DNA of 10,596 nucleotides, taken from the NCBI GenBank assembly GCA_964464175.1, contig CAYXFD010000042.1:1-10596 (forward strand), read 5' to 3'. The notes beneath the pieces are model-generated. The model worked only from the letters and a program-made list of their open reading frames with translations, was not told the origin of the DNA and did not search any database. The position numbers were made by a program, and so were the translations under genes. Numbering within the stretch: the first letter of the stretch is position 1; each line of letters begins with the position of its first letter. The DNA is from CAYXFD01 sp964464175 (GTDB lineage Bacteria; Cloacimonadota; Cloacimonadia; Cloacimonadales; JAJBBL01). Positions 1 to 5,796 of the stretch are shown here, in pieces.

Positions 1-73
1 CAAAAGAAAGAATGTAATGAATTATAATCATGTTCTTGTGTGTCGATATTTTTTTTATCGTCATGGGCGTTTG

Positions 74-93
74 CTTCGTGCGCAGCACCGAAG
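74..93. other. Small bulged hairpin upstream of the flavoprotein gene
   Basis: CTTCG-TGC at 74-81 pairs with GCA-(C)-CGAAG at 85-93, leaving a three-base loop and one bulged C. No T-run follows, so it is not a standard terminator. The rest of 1-239 holds no gene I can support. The first 27 bases are open in frame 1 and end in TAA, which could be the tail of an upstream gene but is too short to judge. A TTGACT at 148-153 with TCTAAT at 173-178 is a poor, badly spaced promoter candidate for the gene starting at 240. Confidence 0.25.
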
Positions 94-239
94 GTTTATA
101 CAATGAAGTAACACAATAAAGCCAGAACTTCCCTCAAAGTTTAATACTTGACTTCAAGAATTGTAGAGATAGTCTAATCGTTTACTTGATATGTGGATAT
201 TCCATAAAAAGATCGTTCACAATAAGATGGAGAGAATCA

Positions 240-998
240 ATGAAAGTTTTAGTTATTTTCGGCAGCCCCCGCAAAAAGAATAGTTACTTTGTAACCAAAG
301 CACTGGAAACAGAATTGAAAAAGCTGGGAGAAGTGGAATTTGAGTATCTGTTTTTAAAAGATATCGATCTTGCCACCTGTATAGGGTGCCATAACTGCCT
401 GTTCTTTGGTGAATCTAAATGTCCTTTGCCAGATAATGTGAACAACGTGCTGGAAAAAATGCTAACCTCCAATGGTTTAATTTTCGTTTCACCGGTTTAT
501 GTCTCACATGTAACCGGCTTGATGAAAAATTTTATCGACCGCTTTTCGTTTCTATGTCACCGTCCGCAGCTCTTCCGGCAGGATCTTTTGGTAATTTCAA
601 CTACAGGTATTATGGGACTCAAGGATGTCCTAAACTATATGGAAAGTGTTTCCCAAACTTGGGGTGCACGCTCGGTTACCAAACTGGGAATAGTAACTCC
701 TCCCGATAAAACAGCCGAGGAGATAACCAATGATCCGCAAATTCGACAAGCCGCTCTTAGATTCTATAAAAAATTAAACAAAGCTGCCTGGTCACCCAGC
801 CTTAAACAAGTAATCCAATTTCAAGCTCAGAAGACATTCCTAACCTCAGCACAAGCCAGCAAATTCTCGCCCAAGGATTATGAGCATTACAAAAAACTGC
901 AAGATAAAAGCTTTAATGTGCCCGCTAAAATTACCCTCTGGAAAAGGGTTATTGGAAAAATAGTTTCATTGATAGTAAAACTTAGCTCAAAAGGTTAA
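240..998 (+). CDS. Iron-sulfur-flavoprotein-like NAD(P)H-dependent FMN reductase (flavodoxin fold)
   Basis: A 252-aa cytoplasmic redox protein of the NADPH-dependent FMN reductase / flavodoxin superfamily. The N-terminus MKVLVIFGSPRKKNS (1-15) is the first beta strand plus the phosphate-binding loop for FMN. Cysteines 47, 50, 53 and 61 (CIGCHNC then C8 later) match the compact cluster motif of iron-sulfur flavoproteins, which in characterised archaeal members binds a 4Fe-4S cluster beside FMN. SPVYVSHVTGLMKNFIDR (84-101) is the typical second flavin-contact segment. The C-terminal 70 residues are basic and end in an amphipathic stretch (KRVIGKIVSLIVKL) that may touch the membrane. The start is the ATG at 240 with GGAGAG at 229-234. 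An in-frame TTG at 186 would add 18 residues that do not fit the family. The next gene follows after 59 bases on the same strand. The physiological substrate cannot be read from the sequence. Confidence 0.85.
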   Translation: MKVLVIFGSPRKKNSYFVTKALETELKKLGEVEFEYLFLKDIDLATCIGCHNCLFFGESKCPLPDNVNNVLEKMLTSNGLIFVSPVYVSHVTGLMKNFIDRFSFLCHRPQLFRQDLLVISTTGIMGLKDVLNYMESVSQTWGARSVTKLGIVTPPDKTAEEITNDPQIRQAALRFYKKLNKAAWSPSLKQVIQFQAQKTFLTSAQASKFSPKDYEHYKKLQDKSFNVPAKITLWKRVIGKIVSLIVKLSSKG

Positions 999-1057
999 CT
1001 GCTCTGGTAAAGATTGAAGTCTGAGCTTTCTTTACAGCTGATGATTAAGAGATAAAC

Positions 1058-2077
1058 ATGTTTGAAGGCAATATCCAAGGCTGGCTGAGACAACTGAGGT
1101 TCGACCCCCTATCACCCCTTCTTTCATCCGGAGATGACGCAATCCAGTACTTTGTGAGAAAAGATCTTTTGAAAGAAGATGCAGGAGCCATCTGTCGCCT
1201 GTGGCAACTACCCGAAGCTCAAAAGATTCTCAGGCAGCAACAGTCCGATGGTTCGTGGGATCGCTCCCTTGGCAGGAAGCAGCACAAAGATATCAACTAC
1301 AACCTGATTGAGACATGGAAGCAGTTTAGATTTTTGATTGAGAAATATGGGTTCAACCGGGATGACCCCTCTACTGCCAAGGCAGCCGAATTTCTCTTTT
1401 CCTGCCAGAGGGAGGTAGGAGATATCCGCGGCTTTTTAGCCAATCAATATGCTACCTACTATACAGGCGCGATAATCTCGCTGCTCATCAAAGCCGGATA
1501 TGAAGACGACCCTCGGATAGAAAGGGGACTACTTTGGCTTCTCTCTATGCGGCAGAATGATCTGGGCTGGTCATTGCCTCTTCTTACCCACGATTTCGAC
1601 AAAGAAACTATGTATCGGTTAACAAGCCAATATGCAGAACCTGTCGAACCTAACCGGTCAAGACCTTTTTCCCATAACTGGACAGGGATGGTTTTACGAG
1701 CCTTCGCCGCACACAGCAGGTACCGCAAGTCAGAAGCGGCTAAGAGAGCAGCAAAGCTGTTGAAATCAAGATTCTTTCAACCTGATTGCTATTCCTCTTA
1801 TCATTCAGCAAGTTACTGGGTGAAATTCCAATATCCGTTCTGGTGGAACAATCTTGTGGCAGCACTCGATTCCATTTCGCTGATCGACCCCTCAAGAGAC
1901 GGACAGATGGAAAAGGCGGTTGCCTGGCTCATAAACCATCAAAAGGAAGATGGACTATGGAAAGTGACCTACGTTAAGGGCAAGAAAGACAAGGATGCCG
2001 GAACAAGAGAGACAAGATTATGGGTCAGCCTGGCAATCTGCCGCATACTCAGAAGACTGAGCTGCCGGGATTCATAA
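1058..2077 (+). CDS. Prenyltransferase/squalene-cyclase-like alpha/alpha-toroid protein
   Basis: A 339-aa protein with helical repeats like those of squalene/oxidosqualene cyclases and protein prenyltransferases. QW-type motifs recur at 60-67 (QQQSDGSW), 165-171 (RQNDLGW) and 294-301 (HQKEDGLW), each preceded by an amphipathic helix. Further aromatic patches lie at 251-263 (ASYWVKFQYPFWW). I see neither the DXDD nor the DCTAE catalytic motif of class II terpene cyclases, and the protein is about half the length of squalene-hopene cyclase, so cyclase activity is doubtful and a substrate-binding or scaffold role is possible. It has no signal peptide. The start at 1058 has only a weak AAGAGA (1047-1052) upstream. 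It lies 59 bases after the flavoprotein gene on the same strand, so the two may be co-transcribed. The fold call is solid; the function is unknown. Confidence 0.8.
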   Translation: MFEGNIQGWLRQLRFDPLSPLLSSGDDAIQYFVRKDLLKEDAGAICRLWQLPEAQKILRQQQSDGSWDRSLGRKQHKDINYNLIETWKQFRFLIEKYGFNRDDPSTAKAAEFLFSCQREVGDIRGFLANQYATYYTGAIISLLIKAGYEDDPRIERGLLWLLSMRQNDLGWSLPLLTHDFDKETMYRLTSQYAEPVEPNRSRPFSHNWTGMVLRAFAAHSRYRKSEAAKRAAKLLKSRFFQPDCYSSYHSASYWVKFQYPFWWNNLVAALDSISLIDPSRDGQMEKAVAWLINHQKEDGLWKVTYVKGKKDKDAGTRETRLWVSLAICRILRRLSCRDS

Positions 2078-2163
2078 ACCCAGAGGATTATAGATTTTGT
2101 ACCAATATATGGGAATTGATTGTTGTCGCTTGCTTCTAATTCTCTGGCTCAGTTCATTTCTTC

Positions 2164-2193
2164 TTGACCCTGTTTCAATAATAAAGATTATAT
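2164..2193 (+). promoter_or_regulatory. Candidate sigma70-type promoter for the Nim-like gene
   Basis: TTGACC at 2164-2169 is followed, after an 18-base spacer, by TTATAT at 2188-2193, inside an AT-rich run. It lies about 110 bases before the ATG at 2303. The -10 box is imperfect and can be read in more than one register. Apart from this, the 225-base gap 2078-2302 shows nothing definite. Confidence 0.35.
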
Positions 2194-2302
2194 AGCAACT
2201 GCTTACTGAAGATTCCTTCAGCAGAAACTCATTAAAAAAGATCAATAAGGGCATTGATCATCTACTCTGCCCTGTTTCATTCATTAAAAGAGGTGACAAA
2301 CA

Positions 2303-2764
2303 ATGCGGTCCGTCAGAAGAAAAGAGAGAGAAATCAAAAGAGAGGAGGCTTTGGGTATCCTCAAAAAGGGTGAATATGGCATTTTATCAACTTCGGGTGA
2401 GGAGAATCAGCCTTACGGTGTCCCGGTCAATTATTGTTTCATCGCTGACTGCATCTACTTTCACTCCGCTCCTGTAGGACATAAAATCGCTAACTTCCGG
2501 TATAATCCGAAAGTATCGTTTTGCGTTGTCGGTAACACCAGCATAATCCCTGCCGAATTCAGTTCTAAATACGAGAGTGTCATCGTCTTTGGTCGATTGT
2601 ATGAGGTTTTCGGTGAAGAAAAACAGAAAGCTCTGGAAGAACTTCTGCGTAAATATTCAGCTGACTTTTTTGCAGCAGGACTAAAAGAGATTGCTTCCCA
2701 TCAAGATAAGACAAGAGTTTTCAAAATATCTGTCAATGAGGTCAGCGGGAAAGCAAGAAGGTGA
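2303..2764 (+). CDS. Pyridoxamine 5'-phosphate oxidase family flavoprotein, NimA-like
   Basis: A 153-aa split-barrel flavin-binding protein of the PNPOx-like superfamily, closest in style to the nitroimidazole-resistance (Nim) group. The order fits: a charged N-terminal helix (MRSVRRKEREIKREEALGIL), the first strand and turn GEYGILSTSGEENQPYGVPVNY (23-44), IYFHSAPVGHKIANFRYNP (51-69) with the conserved histidines 54 and 60, then VSFCVVGN and the second barrel half ESVIVFGRLYEV (91-102). Length is normal for the family. The start is fixed by AGAGGTGA at 2289-2296. Nim proteins are credited with reductive inactivation of 5-nitroimidazoles, but most chromosomal homologues have an unknown native substrate, so no resistance should be assumed. 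It appears to be a single-gene unit, with a gap and a candidate promoter before it and a strong inverted repeat just after it. Confidence 0.88.
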   Translation: MRSVRRKEREIKREEALGILKKGEYGILSTSGEENQPYGVPVNYCFIADCIYFHSAPVGHKIANFRYNPKVSFCVVGNTSIIPAEFSSKYESVIVFGRLYEVFGEEKQKALEELLRKYSADFFAAGLKEIASHQDKTRVFKISVNEVSGKARR

Positions 2765-2770
2765 ATCCCT

Positions 2771-2824
2771 TACACCTATTCCGCGACAACCGATGTTTGA
2801 TCTTTTTTTGGTCAAATAGGTGTA
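2771..2824 (+). terminator. Long inverted repeat just after the Nim-like gene
   Basis: TACACCTATT (2771-2780) and AATAGGTGTA (2815-2824) are perfect 10-bp inverted arms. Inside lies a second, competing hairpin: TTTGATC (2796-2802) with GGTCAAA (2810-2816), closing a loop of seven Ts. The element starts 7 bases after the stop codon, which suits a 3'-end structure. The T-run is in the loop and not after the stem, so intrinsic termination is uncertain and an mRNA-stabilising 3' structure is an alternative. Confidence 0.45.
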
Positions 2825-2827
2825 GGC

Positions 2828-2917
2828 GATGCACTTGGTACAGATAAAAACTGAGAGTTGATTTATTCCCGGTAAATTCAAAATCCAAGAGCAAGATGCC
2901 CTTGCTACAGACAAAAA
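2828..2917. repeat. Imperfect 23-bp direct repeat
   Basis: GATGCACTTGGTACAGATAA plus AAA (2828-2850) recurs as GATGCCCTTGCTACAGACAA plus AAA (2895-2917), with 20 of 23 bases the same and a 67-base offset. The repeats lie in the 409-base gap between the Nim-like gene and the 223-aa gene. The minus strand is partly open here and reads FxCxK-type words in both copies, so these could be eroded copies of a former coding repeat; neither minus-strand frame has a ribosome binding site. Confidence 0.5.
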
Positions 2918-2981
2918 GTTCAAAAGCTAATTGCCTCCTTTCCCTGCCTGTCTTTAAAACCATTCCAATTCTGCTTCCCGG

Positions 2982-2999
2982 TATCAGATTTTTCTGATA
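2982..2999 (+). other. Perfect 7-bp tetraloop hairpin in the non-coding leader
   Basis: TATCAGA (2982-2988), a TTTT loop, then TCTGATA (2993-2999) form a perfect hairpin. It lies about 60 bases before the GC-rich palindrome at 3060-3087, in the stretch leading to the gene at 3174. No T-run follows. It could be part of a larger structured leader. Confidence 0.4.
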
Positions 3000-3059
3000 A
3001 TCTGAGCTTGTAATTCTGAGACAAATCCGTAGAGTAGCTAAGGCATACCAGAGAGTATC

Positions 3060-3125
3060 ACTACAGTCGGCCCGGGCTGACTGTAGTATTCTGCTATGAT
3101 TTAGTTGTAATATCCCGGGCATTTT
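3060..3125 (+). promoter_or_regulatory. 28-bp palindrome with alternative terminator-like pairing upstream of the 223-aa gene
   Basis: Arms ACTACAGTC (3060-3068, counting the G at 3068 as part of the centre boundary) and GACTGTAGT (3079-3087) flank the 8-bp palindrome GCCCGGGC (3069-3076), so 3060-3087 can fold into a nearly complete 12-bp stem with a four-base tip and little unpaired. A second CCCGGGC at 3114-3120 can pair with GCCCGGG at 3069-3075, and that stem would be followed at once by ATTTTT (3121-3126). The two folds exclude each other, the layout expected of an attenuator, and the gene begins 48 bases later. It could equally be a dyad operator plus a terminator for upstream transcription. 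No known riboswitch was recognised. Confidence 0.4.
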
Positions 3126-3173
3126 TCGTTAGATAAACAAAACCGCACAACCGATCATCTATGGAGGGCAAAA

Positions 3174-3845
3174 ATGAAAGGTAAAGGAAACAGCAAAGCC
3201 GAACTCTATGAAATTCTCAGGCTGAAACAGAAACTCGAATTACCGGAAGAACCCATTATCCCAAGAAGTCTCCGGCAGCTATTGAGTCCGACGGTCAAAA
3301 ACTACTTTGCTGCGGATTTCGAACATCAGAGATTAGCAAGGATGACGATCCGTCTCAGAGGAAAGACCGATAAGTATGTCTTTCAAATATCAAACGGTTC
3401 GCAGCAGATAAAACTCTATGAACCGCATAAATACAAAAACGACGTTTATACTCCTCTCCGGCTCAGAACGAGAATGATCATGCATCTCGCTTATCATACC
3501 CCTTGTTCTGACGTTAAGGAAAAGATCCGGGAACTGCACTGCACCTATCCCTATTATCTGTTAAAGGATAAACCTGTGCATCTGAGACTGCTGAACTTCC
3601 GCTTCGAACCCGAAGCCATAACCGGAGACGAGCTCGATCTTTACGAAAAGAGAGCTGCCGGTGAACCGGATCCTGAAACCGACAGGCTTCTCTGCACCTT
3701 AGTCTATCGCCGCAAGAAGAGTATCGAATTTGTTTATCAGGATCAGGATGAACAGTTCTTTTACGCTCTGAACAGGCGAAACGGCAAGTTATCCAATCTT
3801 CTCCATTTTATTTGGCAGGATGAACTGCAGCAGATACCTCGTTGA
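3174..3845 (+). CDS. Hypothetical protein, 223 aa, basic, unrecognised
   Basis: I do not recognise this family. It has no signal peptide and no membrane segment, so it is probably cytoplasmic. The N-terminal third is charged (MKGKGNSKAELYEILRLKQK) and proline-broken (PEEPIIPRSLRQLLSPT). The middle is rich in beta-strand-like and basic segments (RLARMTIRLRGKTDKYVFQI at 53-72; RLRTRMIMHLAYHTP at 96-110). Several aromatic residues sit near 124-128 (TYPYY) and 187-198. Cysteines 111, 123 and 174 are scattered and do not form a metal motif. The start is well fixed by GGAGGG at 3163-3168. It is followed after 109 bases, with an intervening hairpin, by another unrecognised gene on the same strand. 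Coding is supported by the strong ribosome binding site, the long uninterrupted frame and ordinary residue composition. Confidence 0.75.
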   Translation: MKGKGNSKAELYEILRLKQKLELPEEPIIPRSLRQLLSPTVKNYFAADFEHQRLARMTIRLRGKTDKYVFQISNGSQQIKLYEPHKYKNDVYTPLRLRTRMIMHLAYHTPCSDVKEKIRELHCTYPYYLLKDKPVHLRLLNFRFEPEAITGDELDLYEKRAAGEPDPETDRLLCTLVYRRKKSIEFVYQDQDEQFFYALNRRNGKLSNLLHFIWQDELQQIPR

Positions 3846-3871
3846 TCTGTTGCTTGCCAATGTCATGAAAA

Positions 3872-3901
3872 CGGAATAGATAGCTTTACTAATCTATTCC
3901 G
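3872..3901 (+). other. Perfect 10-bp inverted repeat between the two hypothetical genes
   Basis: CGGAATAGAT (3872-3881) and ATCTATTCCG (3892-3901) form a strong stem with a 10-base loop. A second small stem, TCCGG (3909-3913) with CCGGA (3921-3925), follows before the ribosome binding site at 3942-3947. No T-run comes after either stem. They may act as a transcript-processing or partial-termination point that sets the ratio of the two proteins, or as a protein-binding dyad. Confidence 0.45.
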
Positions 3902-3954
3902 AACTGCTTCCGGGCTCTTACCGGATATTCTGAAACAAACTGGAGGTATGAACT

Positions 3955-4404
3955 ATGAAAGCCGAGTACACGAGAGCCATAAAAACGATCAGCGGGAGAA
4001 TTGGCAGCTTCGTTCATCTCAAGAGGAAAACGGGGCTAAGAGCGGTCATCCGTCAATTTGTTAAACCGAAAGCCGGGGATAACAACCACAATTTTGGTGC
4101 TGTCACGAAGAATTCGGCAGTAATCTGGAAGGAGTGCTCAACAGGTTTCCGCAGCGATCTGAAACGCTATGCCGGATACCTGGCAATAGAATACTCAGGT
4201 GAAGAAATCCCTGCTCTGACAAACTTTGCTCATTTCGTCCGGTTCTTATACCGCTTCCGAGACTTGAATCCCGGTATTGATCTGGCTGTGATCAGTAAGT
4301 CCGAATTGGAAGCCGCCGGAGCTCCTGCCTCGGTCAGGGAGATCATCGAACAGGGTCTGCTCCCGGCGATACCTGAATATCAGGACCTCACCGAAAAATG
4401 GTAA
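3955..4404 (+). CDS. Hypothetical protein, 149 aa, with a G-x-I-G-S-F-V N-terminal motif
   Basis: Not assigned to a family with confidence. The N-terminus reads AIKTISGRIGSFVHLKRKTG (8-27), then RAVIRQFVKPKAGDNNHNFG (29-48) and SAVIWKE (54-60). This order (glycine-rich IGxxV turn, basic strand, R-x-(F/Y)-V-x-P, then Asn/Gln-rich turn and an aromatic helix) vaguely recalls small phage- or Bacteroidetes-type proteins of the DUF6266 kind, which start with a similar pattern; that is a resemblance only. The C-terminal half (76-149) is mixed helical, with LTNFAHFVRFLYRFRDLNPG at 88-107. There is no signal peptide or membrane helix. GGAGGT at 3942-3947 fixes the start. It probably forms a unit with the 223-aa gene upstream and ends tail to tail against the membrane-protein gene. 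Confidence 0.72.
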   Translation: MKAEYTRAIKTISGRIGSFVHLKRKTGLRAVIRQFVKPKAGDNNHNFGAVTKNSAVIWKECSTGFRSDLKRYAGYLAIEYSGEEIPALTNFAHFVRFLYRFRDLNPGIDLAVISKSELEAAGAPASVREIIEQGLLPAIPEYQDLTEKW

Positions 4405-4413
4405 GCATTTTTC
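4393..4413. terminator. Possible bidirectional terminator between convergent genes
   Basis: GAAAAATG (4393-4400) and CATTTTTC (4406-4413) are perfect 8-bp inverted arms around a 5-base loop that contains the TAA of the + strand gene. The minus-strand gene ends at 4423. On either strand the arm supplies a short run of T. The stem is AT-rich, so it would be weak, but its position between convergent genes suits a shared terminator. Confidence 0.45.
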
Positions 4414-4422
4414 AGCTGCCAA

Positions 4423-4791
4423 TCACTCCAATCCTGCTTTGAACAGAACAGATGTGATGAATTCGATCAGGAATCCGTAGATAATTCCCATGATTATTAT
4501 CATCAAAAACAGATTATGCGAAGAAAACATGGGATGGGCAGATCCCGACAGGATGTTATAGGCTCTTGGCAGACTGAATATAAGCCCAAACACAACGCCT
4601 CTGACTATCCAGTGAAGGAAGCGGAACCTGTTCACACCGAGGGCAAAACCCAGGAGAGTTCTGCTCAAAACTATGCTGACAGCCCGATTTAGGGGGATAT
4701 TCGGTTGATTGCCCGCTGCCAGAAAATAACAGATAAATCCGAACAATAAGCCGAGTATTGTGCAGAGCAATAGGCGGGTAACTTTTTTCAT
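4423..4791 (-). CDS. Small integral membrane protein, four predicted helices
   Basis: A 122-aa inner-membrane protein of unknown function. Hydrophobic spans are visible at about 6-26 (RLLLCTILGLLFGFICYFLA), 38-53, 62-76 (IVRGVVFGLIFSLPRA) and 93-113 (LFLMIIIMGIIYGFLIEFI). Short charged loops (RFRFLHWIVR) separate them. The many glycines within the helices suggest close packing. No catalytic or transport motif is seen. The start is supported by GGAGGA, read on the minus strand at 4795-4800. It follows the CpcT/CpeT-like gene on the same strand after 244 bases that contain a LacI-type palindrome, so it is probably separately controlled. Confidence 0.72.
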   Translation of the reverse strand: MKKVTRLLLCTILGLLFGFICYFLAAGNQPNIPLNRAVSIVLSRTLLGFALGVNRFRFLHWIVRGVVFGLIFSLPRAYNILSGSAHPMFSSHNLFLMIIIMGIIYGFLIEFITSVLFKAGLE

Positions 4792-4880
4792 AAATCCTCC
4801 GAATTATCGCTGTTTATAAATGCTAAAAACCTAATCTCCTTTGACCAAATAAAAATGTCTGCTCCTCATCTCCTTGCTGC

Positions 4881-4898
4881 TTGTAAAACGTTTTGCAA
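4881..4898. promoter_or_regulatory. LacI/GalR-type palindromic operator candidate
   Basis: TTGTAAAACGTTTTGCAA is palindromic except for one pair, with a perfect AAAACGTTTT core and the central CG typical of LacI/GalR/CcpA-family operators. A weaker relative, ATAAGCGTTTAT, lies at 4910-4921. They sit 90-130 bases before the start of the minus-strand membrane-protein gene (4791), a plausible control region for it. No LacI-type regulator gene is in the window. Nothing else definite is seen in 4792-5035. Confidence 0.35.
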
Positions 4899-5035
4899 AA
4901 GAGATAAAAATAAGCGTTTATCCTGTTAACAATGAACAAAGAGAAAATTTCTGTCAGTTACTCCCTTGCTAAAGATATAATCAAGTTCCCTATTGAGTTG
5001 GTTAAGCCCGGCTTCTTTGGCATTTCCCTTTAGAA

Positions 5036-5725
5036 TCATTCCTTAGCCAAAGAGAAGTTTTCAACCTTTTTGAACTCATAACCTCCATTGGCTGGACCCC
5101 AAACCTGCTCGCCATCTTCATTCATACCTTTATCCCAAGAAATCATCATATCCGAAGTAATCGTTACTTCTGATTCAACATACTTGGCACCATGCATACC
5201 GCTGCCGCAGGAAGAACCGATAGTTCTGCCGCTGAAAACCGGATTATGGTCAAAATGCCCTCTCAAAACGACACCGCAATACGGTAAGGGAATTAAATCA
5301 GAGGGTGTGATTTCGGATAATGGAGACTCTAAAGTCCAGGCACCGGCAAATTTTTCTGCATCCGGTATAGTATATACCTTACTTTCAAATAATGTATCGG
5401 TGTATTGTGTTATCTTGTAAACTCTTTGCCGGTATGGTTTTGAGGGAGTTGAAGCTAAAGATTGTTCCACATAAAGCCAGATTTCACCTTTTCTGCTGCC
5501 CCATATTGGTTTCATGATCAAACTGATATTGTAATACGATTCATCGCGTTCAGCTTGTTCTTGAGACGTGAACCTGCCTGACATCCAATCAGCCAATAGT
5601 TCCAAATGATTTTCACCGGAAACAGTTTCCTCTTCCTCTAATGCTCCCAAGGAGAGACAAGTTAACAGGATTAAAGTGAGGAAAAGTAAGGAAACAATAG
5701 ATTCATGCATCTTCTGAGATAGCAT
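5036..5725 (-). CDS. Exported CpcT/CpeT-family (phycobiliprotein-lyase-like) protein
   Basis: A 229-aa protein with an N-terminal signal peptide (hydrophobic core IVSLLFLTLILLTCLSL at 10-26, likely cleaved after LGA at 28) followed by a CpcT/CpeT fold. Recognisable blocks are LADWMSGRFTSQEQA (44-58), SLIMKPIW (68-75), WLYVEQSLASTPSKPYRQRV (83-102), the SSCGSGMHGAKYVESEVTI region (171-189), and the C-terminal SWDKGMNEDGEQVWGPANGG (196-215). In cyanobacteria this lipocalin-like family attaches phycocyanobilin to phycobiliprotein cysteines. No phycobiliprotein or other photosynthesis gene is here, and an exported form in such a genome points to another ligand-binding role. The start is fixed by GAGGAG (minus strand, 5732-5737). 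It lies 71 bases after the FGE-sulfatase-fold lipoprotein gene, so the two may share a transcript and act together in the cell envelope. Confidence 0.8.
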   Translation of the reverse strand: MLSQKMHESIVSLLFLTLILLTCLSLGALEEEETVSGENHLELLADWMSGRFTSQEQAERDESYYNISLIMKPIWGSRKGEIWLYVEQSLASTPSKPYRQRVYKITQYTDTLFESKVYTIPDAEKFAGAWTLESPLSEITPSDLIPLPYCGVVLRGHFDHNPVFSGRTIGSSCGSGMHGAKYVESEVTITSDMMISWDKGMNEDGEQVWGPANGGYEFKKVENFSLAKE

Positions 5726-5796
5726 TTTTTACTCCTCATAGCTTAAGTTGCCTGAAATCAGCAGAGCTTGTTATTCTCAATTTCTTTTAGAAGGAC

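Noticed and set aside
45..61. A CGATA/TATCG hairpin with a T loop as a terminator.
   Set aside because: A five-bp AT-rich stem with the T-run in the loop and nothing after it is not enough to support a call.
1459..1728. An 89-codon minus-strand frame.
   Set aside because: It lies wholly inside the alpha/alpha-toroid gene, whose product shows clear QW motifs, and it has no start signal of its own.
2681..3122. Two overlapping minus-strand frames (80 and 126 codons) in the gap after the Nim-like gene.
   Set aside because: They lack ribosome binding sites, one runs into the Nim-like gene, and their sequence is shaped by the direct repeats and palindrome. Their FxCxK words are noted as possible remnants only.
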